Shown: positions 10,927 through 35,600 of the stretch, in pieces
How the letters are laid out: each line of letters starts with the position of its first letter
Position numbering within the stretch: the first letter of the stretch is position 1
Source: Mytilus trossulus
Lineage: Eukaryota > Mollusca > Bivalvia > Mytilida > Mytilidae
Assembly (NCBI RefSeq): GCF_036588685.1
Contig: NC_086378.1
Span: 49,408,686 to 49,472,685 of the forward strand
Direction of reading: 5' to 3'
Length of the DNA stretch: 64,000 bases
Program-made: the position numbers and the translations under genes
The notes under the pieces: generated by a model
The model's database searches: none
The model's input: only the letters and a program-made list of their open reading frames with translations
Told to the model about the DNA's origin: nothing

Positions 10927-13521
10927 TTTTGTTTTTATTTTTATGCCAAAATACTTTACATGTAATAATGAATTAATTAAATGTGAATATATTTCAACAA
11001 AATAAATATAGAATACATCTACAGGTCACCACAGGGTCTTCAAAATTTGCTGTGTGATACTAGCCTGTCAAGCTCTAAATTGCCATGATGCAGAGCCATA
11101 GCACCTTTTGATTATAATTGACAATTTGCGGACTTTATGTGACTCTAGTATGTCAAACTCTAAAATGTCTTGGTGTGGAAATGTAGTTCTATAAAAGTTT
11201 CTTTTAAATAGTTTCTTACAATTTGTGGACTATGGTTAGCAAATTGTAGGGTATACCAAATATCATATAGACTTAAGAGCTATTGTTCAGCAGTTATACA
11301 TGGCCCTAGGTGTAGAAAGGACTGTTGTTTGAAAAAATTCCACCCACTCCAAATTTCCGATATGACATAACAATTAAGAATGATATAATTAAAGAAAACA
11401 TTTGATTATGTTCCTTTTTTTAAGTCAGGCACAAGCAAAAGTGTCATAACTTAACTAACATCAATTAAGATGCAACATTTTCTAATAGATATAAGAGAAA
11501 ACTCTCCATCTAAGTCTTCTTTATCCAGATTCTGTAAATACTAAGTATAGATTTCATTAAAAGAGCAAAATGTGAGATTATCATAATTTTGTTAAAATAA
11601 TTGATAATCCATAAACTAAAAACAAATGTTGAAAGGCTTGAGAAGTCTGGAAGGGAAAATATATATTCATACAGAGCTATGAAATCAAGCATATGATTGG
11701 GAAATATTGATCATAATGGAAATAAGAAGATCTAGTTGTGGTATGTGTGCCAATGAGTTAACTCTCAATTTAAATCATGATAAGTAAACAATTATAGGTC
11801 AAAGTGTAGCCTTGGCTCATATCGAACAACAAGCCATGTAGGCCCGCCCAGGACCCTACAATGACAAGTGTTAAACAATTTGAACAGGAAAACCACTGAT
11901 CTAATCTATATTGAAAACTAGAGACGAGAAACAGCAACCACTGAACAACAGGCTCCTGAGTAAGGACAGGTGCAAGCAAATGCAGTGAGTGAAACAATTT
12001 TAAAAGGAGCCAAACTTCATGCTTACCTGAAACAGTAGTACAGCATAGAAAGTTACACTTTAAAATATCAATTGAAATGAATGAACTCGATCAAAAATGC
12101 ATATTCATAGAAGGAAGTATGTCCACTTTTCTCATATGCCAATGCAGCAGTCATTATGTATCATCAATCATGGAACCGTATTAGTTGGTGACAAAATAAT
12201 GGCTTTGTGATATTGAAAATGTTATATCAAAGCTGAATGAATTGCTGTCCAGTGGAAAGTATCACATGCATATTCAGGAAAAGAATAAATTTCGATTTAT
12301 AATAACAGTTCTATCCTTTTGTGTAATCGGTAAACAATATGTTTTTATGTTTTCCTGTAATTTGAAAAAATACAGGTGTAAAAAAATGAATGTTTTTTAC
12401 ACATTATGACTCGAATGGTAAGTTGTCTCATTGGCACTCATACTACATTTTAGTTCTATGTAAATCCTTCTATACTACACAGGAACATTGTTTTTTTTAT
12501 GTTCTGCTTTGATCAGAGTGAGAGCTTAGATTCATATTTCAGTTCATCTGTCTTTTATACTCGTAGTCTTGCTGCAATTGAATTTTGATAACTCTCTCAG
12601 ATGTCAGATCAATGTATTGACAACTTTAAAAAACATTTCATATATGTATATTCTTGAGAGAAACTATGTCAGCTTTCTTTAATATCTAGTATGTGTTGGT
12701 GTTTGATATATAGTCTTCTTATATCTCAGTAACGTCAGCCACAAAGATATGATATATATAAATTTTAACTACAAACAACTGTCATACGGTTAACCTTGCA
12801 TTTTCGTCGGGAAAATGTCTGTATATAAATAGTAATATTTTGACGGCTTTCCCGTTTTGAATTTACCTTGGAATTCGTTATTTTTTTTTTTTTTTTTACA
12901 TAGATCTAATAAACAATTCTTTTATTTTATTCCTAAAAAAGCAATTTGTTTTGCAGGAATATTTACACTTTTATGAGATGATTTGGAAGACATCTTTATT
13001 GCTTCTAATATAATGTCACTAAATTACTTGATGCCTTGTATGCATGGCAACTTGGATCGTTGTTTTATCTTATCTTTATTTCTGGTTTAAATGTCACAAA
13101 ACCAGAACAGTTTAAATTTTTTGGTGATACATAATAACACTTCTCTGTATAATTATATTGTTATTGTAATACTTGACGACCTCTAAATATTTTGTCAAAT
13201 TTTGAATTACTTTTTTTTTCTTGTGAACATACACCACACACACGTTTTGTATTCATATTGTAAATAATAATTGACAACATTTTTTACACGTGTTTAAAAA
13301 ACATACTTTTTGTGTCAACTTGGAGGATAGAATTTCTTTTTACACAATAGTTTACCGATCACTATGAAAACAGAAATCATTAGTGATATACTAATTGTAC
13401 TTATATCCTGAACCTGTCTGTCTTTTTCAGATGTTTTCTTTTTACATGTTTAATTCTACAAAAAAAAACAATGTCAGGGTTTGATAACATATAAACAATA
13501 CAAAATAAGGACATTTTCCCA
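10927..13521. other. Intergenic, SELENON to first BPI copy
   Basis: No exon recognised. It contains a long family A copy (about 11724-12080), a short inverted head fragment of the same family (about 12415-12455) and a poly-T run (12882-12898). The rest is AT-rich sequence in which I see nothing. Confidence 0.6.
11724..12080 (+). repeat. SINE-like repeat, family A (long copy)
   Basis: The head is aagatctagttgtggtatgt and gtgccaatgagttaact. The body contains aacaattataggtcaaagtg and aagtgttaaacaatttgaac. The tail has ccactgaacaacaggctcct and aggacaggtgcaagcaaatg. This is one of the most complete copies and shows the family is at least 350 bp long. Confidence 0.7.
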
Positions 13522-13570
13522 AGGAAGTAATTGGCCTGTATGAAAGTCGCATGTCGGTGAATACTATAAA
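13522..13570 (+). promoter_or_regulatory. Putative promoter of BPI copy 1
   Basis: AGGAAGT (13522-13528), an ETS/PU.1-type core, lies 36 bases before a TATAAA (13565-13570), which is 57 bases before the ATG. The same arrangement recurs upstream of copies 2 and 3. No transcript start was observed; function is inferred from position and recurrence. Confidence 0.4.
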
Positions 13571-13627
13571 GTCTATCATGTGTCGATACATTTGTTTCAC
13601 ATGGCCATTTTCATTTCAAATTAAGTG

Positions 13628-24723
<11,096 letters not shown>

Positions 24724-24801
24724 TACATGTTTTGTCAGTGATACATGTTTTATGTCACATATACGTAAAACAAAAACTATTTATTCGTCTACAATGTTTC
24801 A

Positions 24802-24807
24802 AATAAA
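24802..24807 (+). terminator. Poly(A) signal of BPI copy 1
   Basis: AATAAA 78 bases after the stop codon TGA (24721-24723). A second near-match, AATAAAA, follows at 24817. Confidence 0.75.
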
Positions 24808-24829
24808 TTTTTGATAATAAAAACTGATA

Positions 24830-26598
24830 TTTTTGTTTACTCGGAAGTGGCCTATAATCAGATTAATCCTTACATTATTGGTATAAATGATCATAAATAA
24901 AACTTATACAGAACATAGTATTACCGTTAGCATTAAAAAGGAGAAGTGCAACGATAGCAAATGGTAAAACTATTAATATTTGATAATGATATAATATAAA
25001 GTCATTGTATGACCTTCAACAACGAGCAAAACAAATACTACAGAATAAGCCATTAAAGACACCGGGATGAGAGATATACAACAATTCATAGACGAAACCA
25101 ACTGTCTAGTTTATATTTAAAAATAAATGAAACCCTATTATAGCAGAAAGCAACCACCGGCAACCAGTGAACTGTAGGCTCCTGTCTTTGTACAGGACAG
25201 ACACATAGTTAATGCTAAATGCTTATCATATGTTTGAGCGCTAATCCCTCTCCCTCTCCTCTCAACAATGGTTGAACAACACGACATAAGGGCAAACTTT
25301 TCACATCAGTTGATAATGCTTGACTCATCAGATATGCATTGCAAAAGCTTAGACGTGTTCATATTGAGATAAGAAGTTGTGGTATGATTGCATGAGACAA
25401 TCTTTCACCAGAGACCTAATAATGTACAAGTACATGTAAACAACTTTGGGTCATTGTACGGCCAACCGTAAAAAAATTCAAATGAAAAAACTAACGTTTT
25501 GATTTATGTACAAATTAAAACAATGAACAAAAACAGATATCATGAACAAGAACAAAAAGTAAAATCACAAAAATACTATACTTCGTGGAAAATTCAGATC
25601 GGCAGGTCTCTTATTAACAAATGGAAAAATCAAAAGACCAAACACATCAAACGAATGGATAACAACTGTCATATTACTGACTTGGTACAGACATTTTCAT
25701 ATGCAGACAATGGTGGATTAAATTTGGTTTTAAAGCTAGCTTAACCTCTCACCTGTATGACGGTCGTATAATGTTCCATTATATTGACAAAACAAACGGA
25801 TATATTGTTAAAAAAAATAGGGGTACAGCAGTCAACGATATGTTGTTATCCTAATCACTATTAAAACAAGTCTTACCAACGATAACCACTGAATATGAGG
25901 CTCCTGACTTAGAACATATTATGTGCCGTGGTTAAACATGTTTGACAGCGCAAACACTCCCTCACCTAGGACAATGGTGTCACAGCCCAACACAAAAATA
26001 ATTACACAAACAACAAAACAAGAAAAATAAATGGGAAGCAGCTTTAAACGACAGCCTCTGAATTACAGATTAATGAGTTGAGCAAAGTAAAAAAAAGCCT
26101 GGGAGCTGTGGTATAGCAGCAAAATATACAAAAAGCTATAAAAATCAGTTGAAAAGAGATTATCAGATTAAAACAAAGCAGTGGTTGGTTTTAATTTACT
26201 GATTACAAAATAAACAAATAAAAAAATCCAATTATGTTTATTGAAATCCAAAACGTCATGCACTAGAGATGTCATGGACGGGTTTGTGATATAGAAAACA
26301 ATCAGAAGATCTGATTTTTATAAAAGTTTACGGCATACGACGGACGATGCACGCCATATGATGAGAAAAGGTCACTTGGTCAAAGGTCAGGTGAGATAAA
26401 TAAAGCATCTGTCACAACATAAATAGATTTGATCATCGATATGAATCCAGGAAGTTATAGACGCTATTCTACTTGGTATTTAAATACAAAATTATATATA
26501 TAGTTCATATATTACATCTATTCATTATAGATAGCTCGAAGTCTCAGGTATAATTCAAACAAACCTTTAAATCTTTTAAAATTTTCTATCTTTTAACG
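24830..26598. other. Intergenic, BPI copies 1 and 2; repeat-filled
   Basis: No exon recognised. Repeat remnants: a family A body (about 25000-25230), a family A head and body (25369-25500), a repeat containing catcaaacgaatggataaca (about 25530-25830; shared with 39040-39240) and a family A tail (about 25880-26000). The last 200 bases are AT-rich and lead into the copy 2 promoter. Confidence 0.65.
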
Positions 26599-26633
26599 CG
26601 GAAGTCTTCCACAAGGAAGTAATAGTTATAAAT
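26599..26633 (+). promoter_or_regulatory. Putative promoter of BPI copy 2
   Basis: Two GGAAGT cores (CGGAAGT 26599-26605, AGGAAGT 26614-26620) lie immediately before TATAAAT (26627-26633), which is 52 bases before the ATG. The pattern matches copies 1 and 3. Function is inferred. Confidence 0.42.
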
Positions 26634-26685
26634 TATACTTATAATAATTTCCTCTCAAATAGTGAAGTGGATAGGTGGATTAAAA

Positions 26686-29600
26686 ATGTGGCTTTTCGTC
26701 TTTGTACATGTATTGTGTGCTTTATTTTCTACCATTCTGGCCACAAATCCTGGATTCAGATTACGAATAACAGAAGATGGACTTAACTATGGTATGTTTG
26801 GTTATTTGTATGTCTTGTATATATACTAGTATGTCAACATCATCTATAATTAAGTGCTATCTTACATTTATTTAGCTATGTATGCTGAAAGAAGGTGGCA
26901 TACATCTGTATGTCACAAAATAACATAGAAGCGGAAATGACCAATCTGAAACAGTTAAGTGACCACTTTTGATGACTAGAATTATCATACTCCTTATCAG
27001 TTATTGGTGGAATCTTGTTGATAATATTCAATTGCAGTATACATGTTCATTAAAACGTTTTGATTGCCTATAAATGTCTTACAATATCATACCAACTGAA
27101 ATCAAACCGACGACTTTTTTATTGGCTCAGATTGCTAATAAACGTACTAGACTAAGCATAATATTTCAGCGAATAAACTCCGAAACAAATGAATTAACCA
27201 AAATTAAAAAGAAAGCACAAGACTCCCAAAGTGAGATCACAAGTTTTTCCTATATCTCTAGCCAATGTGGCATAAACAAACACGGCAACACTACGCACGG
27301 TAAATCTTTAAGTTAGTTTAAAACAAATTCAAGTCTGATGTAAGAATGGTAAAATCTGTAAGCGTTAGAGGTTTTGTGATACAATGACATGTAGATGCTA
27401 TTGTTATTATGTGTATATTTTGAGGTACAGTTTATATATTTAGTATTTGATGAAGCACTGTTGTTCTCATACAGATAAAGATTGGTGTTGTTTTTTTTTT
27501 TAAGTAAAACGTTGGCGATGTAAGTCTGTAACAATTTAAAGTCAAGCGCTGGCAATGTTAATTCTGTAGCGCCGAAGGTTTAAAATCGAAGCGCTTGGGG
27601 TGTCTAGCGGTAGATGTGGTTTTTATATTTCCAGCGTTTGTCTTTACATCTACAGCGCTAGCCTTTAAATCTCCACGCTTGCCTTCACATACACAATAAC
27701 TCTTTACCTGTATGAAAACAACAGGTCTTCGTAACATTGAGATATTCCCAGCAGTTGTGTCAACGGAAAAAAAATTCATATCTGATGTTACACGAATGCA
27801 GCCCAACCGATATATGTTTTTATCAACAATAAGCATGATAAGTTGTTTGAATTCAATTGATTTTTTTAGCCAATCAAGTAGCAGTAGATTTAGTAACAAA
27901 GAAAATAAAGACCACTAAATTGCCGGATCAAAGTGGAGATGGAAAAAATGTTAAATATTCTCTTACCAAGTGAGTCAAAGTTATAATACGATAATTGACA
28001 CGCACAAAAGTTTATTCATTATTATTTTTTTTTTTAAATATATCCTTGGCAATCATGGACTTGGTTTTACTTATTATTAAGTGTCTTAAGATTGGATGGT
28101 AGTTTATCATATCAGATTATTACATGTCATTTTTCATATCGCATGTATTATCAGCCGGGCGTATGACATTTGCGCCGATTTTGAAAATTTTCATTCTTTC
28201 ATTTGCGCCGATTTTTTATTTGCTCCTAATTAGATTTACAGGTAAATTAATACTTGTACATGTACTATACCATTGGTAAAATTTGGTTCTAAATGTTTTT
28301 CATTTATGTTTAAGATAATTTTGATTCATATTTTTCTGCAACTTCATTGTAACATGATAGACATATTGCACACTGAAACTAGCCGAGGAGACAATTCTTT
28401 AATCACCAAGGGCCATACATATCGGAAGATAAGTGTCCTGAAATATAACAATATATCTTACTAATGTACTAAAAAACTGTGTAAAGCCAGAGTCACCACG
28501 GATTTTATTGTCAAAACACAGATCGAGCATAAATATGCACTGGCAGATGTCCGAAAGACAGAGGCTAAAGAACTACGGTTACGTTCAGGGAAAATGTCTG
28601 GAGATGTATCTTGTAGGCCTTCTTCCACCTCCCCACTGTGAGCAGGGGACAACAGTTATATACATGTTATGATTGACAATTCATAAATTTGTACAAGTGG
28701 TTAATGGAAGAGGTCTATAATGTTTAATGAAAAATAACATGACTTGGATGGAGAGTTCTCCCATTGGCACTCATATCACATCTTCTTATATCTATTCACC
28801 TGTAATTTACCTGTAAAAAAATCGGCGCAAATGAAAGAAAAAATCGGCGCAAATGAAGTGCAGATCGGCACAAATGCAAAACGCCGTATCAGCCCTAGGT
28901 TTAATATCAGCCCAAGAGCCGCATGGCTCGAGGGCTGATATTGACCGAGGGCTGATAATACATGCGATATGTAAAATGACATGTTATGATCTTTTTATCA
29001 TATGCTTCAACAGTAAAGAAAAATAACAGATTAATGTATCGGTCCTTTTACGTGGTTCCCGAAGTTTAAAGAGTAAAAACGTTCACTGACGTCGGACCCA
29101 AAATTTGATACATTCAATATGAAATTTTTCTATCATATGCCTCAACAGAGAGAAAAAATCCAACAGTTTAATATAAACGAATCAACAAAAACAATAATTC
29201 AACAATATACATAATTATGAACGTTGTTTGGAAAAGTCATTTTTTTAAAAGAAACTTTCTAAATTATGTTTCAGAAAAAATGCATATATTTAATAATTTG
29301 TTTGTTTTTAATTATTTTAATTATTTTTATTATTTTACACGATATACTTTCCATTATAATTTTTTGTGTACACTACTTTGTAATGTTTTCACTGAAAACG
29401 TAGCATTGAAGTGTATTTTCCGGAATTGGCCGAGTATCACCGGAATGCCATGTGATAACGTAACGGAAAGGCATGTGATAACAATCGAAGCATGTGATAA
29501 ACTCTTCATATCAGCCCGCTAAGCACCAATTCGAAAAATATGAAATTTACGTCAATTTAATGTTATTATCATACGGTAAAATGTACATGTTATTTAGTCT

Positions 29601-32600
29601 AAGTATATGATAAAAGTTATTATCGCCTTCACAGATTATAAACTTCCTACAAAATCTTGGACATACATGTACATTCCTCAAGATGTGTGATATAAATCAA
29701 TGCAATATAAAGAAGTCAAAATACGAGAGATATAATTTAAAAAAAAAAAATTCAAGCAAAAATCAGTATTTATAATTTTGTTTTATATAACAAAGAAAAC
29801 AAACTTTACGAGAAAAGCAACTTCACATGTACAAATATAAAGACTCAATACATGTGCATGCATTAATCGTGTCATAAATAAGGCTGAATATTTACAAATA
29901 ACTGTTTTTAATTACTAAGTATACACACAATTATAATTTGATTATCTTCTGTTGTGCTCTAGCTGTTTTGATTTTTTGATTTTTTTGATTTTTCTATTTT
30001 TATTATTCTTGTTTTGCACAATTATCAAATAAGATCTAATAATAAAATGATTTTGATAGCTTGGAAATACGGAATTTTCAACCACCTAGAAGCAGCATAA
30101 CATTGGCTTCAGAGAGCGACTTACAATGGAAGGCAACAAATTTAGCACTGGAAATTGATGGAAAGTTTCACTACAAATACAAAAAAGGAATGTAAGAAAT
30201 TTATCTTCTACATGTAATATATATATAATTGGTACCGTAGTTTTTGCTCAAAATATTTAGCCTACTTCCACGAAAATATCTGACGGATACTTAAAAAGTT
30301 TACAAGTGTACTCTAAATAGCTAAAAATTTATAACAAAAACAATTACAAAAACAAATATGACAGACTTGAACCAAACTAAATGACAACAAATAAACTTGG
30401 GCTACTGACTTGGGACAGGCCCATTAAAATTAAAATGTGGTTTTGATTATATGCATGTTTTAAAATGCCAAACCTTCCCTAACATAGGTGTAACAGTAGA
30501 ACATAAAACAAACTATAACCATCGGCTGAAAAAAATAACTCATCAGATCGATACAAAGTACAAACCACATAATAAAAACACATATGTTGTCTTCATGACA
30601 ATAACTTTTATCAGATAAATATACAGATGCACCTTAAAAAGAAGGGAAATAATTCTTCCAAAAATTTGATTAATAATTCATTAGAAATGATGAAACAAAG
30701 ACAAATACGTGTAGTTTAAAGTTAATCTTAGAAAATAAAGCACAAACAACATAAACATTGCATATAAATGTTATTAAATGCTTCTTTGACAAGTATAAAT
30801 CGACATTTGTTGAGAAGACCACCTGAAATACTTCATTGTATATTAATTTCTCTTATTCCGATTATATCAATGTTTAACTATTATTTTGATAAGAAACCTT
30901 TTCAAACTTTCTTATTAGAAACACCTCGCTATTGACTGTGATAGCCATGACTCGGCATATGCACTTGTGAGTGACTAAAGTGCTTGTTATCTTTTTCATA
31001 TCATAGCATTAGGTGGTCTGGTGGTGGAAGTGTCAACGTTAAGTTTTCTGATATCTCATTCAGTGTTGGAGTCAATTTAGGTAAGAATTTCATGTATCAT
31101 TGTCTAGTAGCTGTCTCATTGACTTATTTATATTATTTAACATCTCCCTACTTGTATTGATATTTGTATTTGGATTTTCATATACATATGTGGAGATCTG
31201 GTATGATTCCCAATAGAAATACTAACCAACTTGCTCATCTTAGAATTTGTAGGATGTATAAAACATATACGTGATAAACAAGTTTTTTGGGATATGATAA
31301 ATTGGAAAGGGGTTATGAGTGTATTGATATTAAACTTTCGTTCAACATATTAAGCATTATCGATATTTTATGCATTTTTCCCTTGATCTGTTTTTGTGAT
31401 AATTTTTCATATCATGCTACTCGCTTGAGATGGAAAATTATCGCTAGAAACTTAGCAGGCACGTGGCGTTGCTAACGAAATTGACATGTGAAATTGACAA
31501 CGTCGTCATAGGTAAAATAGCGATAAACAGATTATCATTGATTATCTCAACTCGATTGCCTTTCTTGCTTTCGTCGTCCCGGCTCAAGCGAGAAAATCAA
31601 TCACGTTGAGATGATCAACGATAATCTGTAAGTATCGTTAAATCCCTTTCTTTATAGACATGTTTTTTTTATTAATAATTTGTAACTGTGCATAAGTGTA
31701 TATATTTCACCTTGTATAAGGTCGCGTGCCATGCATGTAATGAAAGAAAAATCGCAGTTCTCACATGCTACCATTATATAAGACGTATTTATTCTTGTAT
31801 TGTTTTAAGGCACTGATGGTAGCGGAAGGCCAACAATTAAAGCTGGCAAATGTTCTTGCGATAGTGGTCCAGTAAAAGTAAAATTTAGAGGTGGTTTGGC
31901 ATGGATATACAATTTGTTCTCTGGAAAGGTTGGAAAAATTATTGCCAGTCAGTTTCAGAGTAAAGTAAGTAAATGCTGGCATCTAAAGCAACTATTTTAT
32001 CACTAATAATTATATGAAACTGATTAAAAATATGTTTTAAACAGAATAAGAAATTTCCGTTTTGATATCAAGTTATTTTAGATGATTCTATGACCAAAAG
32101 GGTCGTATGAAAACGAGAGACAGCTCTCATTTCCTTATACATGTAACTTCTTACGTATTCCGTGGAATATTGTGTCACTTGCGTATTTTTCTCTTTCATT
32201 ATAAGGGATAGCTATAAAAATCGTACAATAAAATAGATATCTGTATAATAAACATATTAAGCCGATACATGTTACAACATTTGTAGATGTGTGGTATAAT
32301 ACAAGATCTTATCGACAAGAATGCACAAGAAAGTCTATCGACTATTAAAGGTAACATGTTTTTTTTATGCGGATATATATTCAATGTCAGTATCTTGTGG
32401 TGATATCTACAATGATAAGCAGTTATTATCGTAAAATAAAACATGTTTCAGGGGATATAGGTCAACGAAAAAAAAAACAAAAAAAAAAACACCCAACAAT
32501 AATACCAAAACAACCATGTAGCCACCGTGCAGGACTATCTAAACAAAAATATTACGTTTACTTAAAAATTCAGTGCGCTCGATTAAAAAGTTTGACAACC

Positions 32601-35600
32601 AATTTTGTAACGACGATCAAGATTATTTAACTGTTTAATATGTTTGTGCCAAATCTTGATCATGACATTTCAAAATTAAGACAAATATTATGTATAGCGA
32701 TCTTATATTTATACTGTCAATATTCAGAGGGCATCGGTAGCCGAGTGGTCTAAGTAGTTACTACTGCAATCACAAGCCAGTCAACACTGAGGTTGTGAGT
32801 TCGAACCCCTCGCGTGCGGTGCACTCGAGTCCAAACTTAATTGACTAGGATTGTCATTTTTCTTATCGAAGGACGGTGGTTTTCTCCGGACACTCCCTGC
32901 TTCCCCCACCACTTAAAATGATGCTTTGTGGTAATTTTCATGCTTGTATCATCATTTGCACAATTCCCTCGATTTTGCTTGCTAATATCTTCCACTATTA
33001 TGCATGTCTTAGTATAGGCTGCCGGATAGGAAAAGTCAAGGGATGTCGCACATATTTCTATACCACCATCAACCCTCATGGTGCTAGAGTTCATACGATT
33101 ATATCTGAGCGTGCATCTTATATATGCTAGTTTTAATATATATGTTACATTGCCTTTTTACTTATAGTGGAGGTACAGCTAGGAGAATTCCTAACATTAG
33201 ACTATAGACTTCTTGCAGCACCAACTGTTACTTCTGAATATATTGAAGCTGATTTGAAAGTAAGTTTTATAATAATTAATGTTTTTAAACCAATTAAAAA
33301 GGACTTGAATAATAAGTGCAGTAAAGAACTTTTGTTTAATTTCTATACGCAACAATAGATACGATAACACAAGCCCATAAAATGTACAATACAATAAAAA
33401 AAAAAACACATAGAACACCATTACTTAAAGAAGGCGACAAAGATAAGTGTACAGAATAAAAGAAATAGTATTTATAAGCAGCACACAACAAACCCCCTCA
33501 AAAACCAGGTAAATACAAGGCTCCAAAAGGGTAAGACAGTACCTGCTCTATTATATTACAAGTTGATCATCAACCAGTATTCCCTTTTCCTGCTTTCTGT
33601 CTTTTAATATTTATTTTATAAAGCATGACGAACTGTGTATTTTCTTTTGATTCTTAAAGGCGTGTCCGGACTGAAGCTTGCTGGATGGAAGCTGACGCTA
33701 TAGAGCACTTAATTTATATCATACTTATCTGTTATATATATGTCAAGGCTCATCGAAGGTTCGTTATAAAGTCATTAATTGATCGATTTATAATTTATAA
33801 TTATTTTTTTTTCGATTCTAGGGAGAAATATTTTGGAAGAGTGATAAATCTGAAGCACCGTTTGCGCCCCCTGCCATGGCAACAGTTACAGACAACAAGA
33901 AGATGGTGTATATCACACTATCAGAATATATCTTTAATACCATGACTTACCAGGCACACAAACACAACATACTGGTGTTTAACCTGACGTCACAGAACGT
34001 ACGTATTGAAACTGTTTCTTGTAGATTGTGTATTTGATATCAAATAATGCTTATGTCATTATAAATTGAGGCGACAGTAGTTTACCTATGTTTTTTTTTT
34101 CAAATACAAATGAGACGGTGTACCACACACATACCGAGGGAGATCAATGTTAGTAGTCTGGGGTTTCCTGCTTCACATAGAAATTAAACAAAATTGTTGG
34201 CGTGTAGATAAGTCTATCATTCTAAAATGTATACCGTACGTGTATGTCATGGGGCTGTTATCTTCTTTTATTATTTCGTGTAATTTAGTATATTTGCTTG
34301 TCTCTATTTTGAAGATCACCTGACGTCACCCTCAATTTTTTGTGGGGTTCGTGATGTTCTGTCTTTAGTTTTTTGTGTACTATTTTTTGTCTGTTTGTCT
34401 TTTTTATTTTTAACCATGCCGTTGTCAGTTTATTTTCGATTTATGTGTTTGACTTTCCCTCTGGTACATGTATCTTTCACCACTCTTTTCGACTGTTTAA
34501 TTTGTACGACGCATTCACCAATGCATTGATAAAAACATCTTTAGAATATTCATTTGCATGTTAGTTTATACACGTTGTGATTACTGACATTTCTGTGTAG
34601 GTGGTAATGATTGTGCAATATGTTTGCAATTTTTATTTCACATGTTTTCGTCCTTAAAGATTATTATTCAATGTGTTTCGTGCACTGATAAAAAGGCAAC
34701 TTGAAGCAGTTCCTTTATTTTGTCTTCATTCTGAAATTGCAAATTTGTTTTCCCTTTTGTCTGTTCAACTAATCCCATCAGTACGACCGTCTTCGATAAA
34801 TGGTATTAAGGATGTTCGCTGCTCAGTTTCAAAATAAAGAACTTTTCATCAACTAGTATGTATTGAAAGGGAATAAATTGAGGAATAGAAAAAGCCAAAC
34901 AAAAAAATAGGGGTCCATGTGCTTGTTTTCGAAATATCATCCATTGGAATTTTGGCAGGAAAATGTTCTCTCTTGATTTTCCATAGATTTATCATTGACC
35001 AGTTAAAGGTCTCAAGTGCTATTGAAAAATAAATAAAATTTTATAAGACTTTTACAAATGACTTATCATTATACATGTAAAAGATTTATAAAAAAAATTA
35101 AAATAGGACTTCATGGGGAAATGGCATTCAAATGGATAAACCAGGGGATTCCGAAAATCTGACAAAAAATCCAAATCATGACAAGGTGACATCCTTAAGT
35201 GATAATCACAATTATTATTAGAATTCTTTAATTGTCCAGAACAAATGTATTTGTGTTCATGTTCGGAAGAGTATCTGCAAATCCATTCCATCCAGTAATG
35301 ATACGTCTACAAAGTAAAAAAATAATAGAAGTTTGATTTTGAATTTAATAAAGTGAAAAACTAATAGTTTTAAGTTTACGAATCATAATTTTGTTATTGA
35401 AAATTCGATTTTCAGATCAAATCTAAGGATGACGCACTTAACACAACCTGTACGGAAATTTGTATTGGTAAACTTATTCCACAGGTAAGCCACAAATACA
35501 TGATGATTTAATTTTTGTTTAGGAACTGTTTTCCTAAAGAAATATACCATGCAAAATGTAATGTGACTATTCCGTAACAGTGTCATTAGCAAAATAAATA

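Noticed and set aside
32730..32817. Functional tRNA-Ser/Leu gene
   Set aside because: A and B boxes are good, but the acceptor stem pairs poorly and the sequence runs on into a SINE body.
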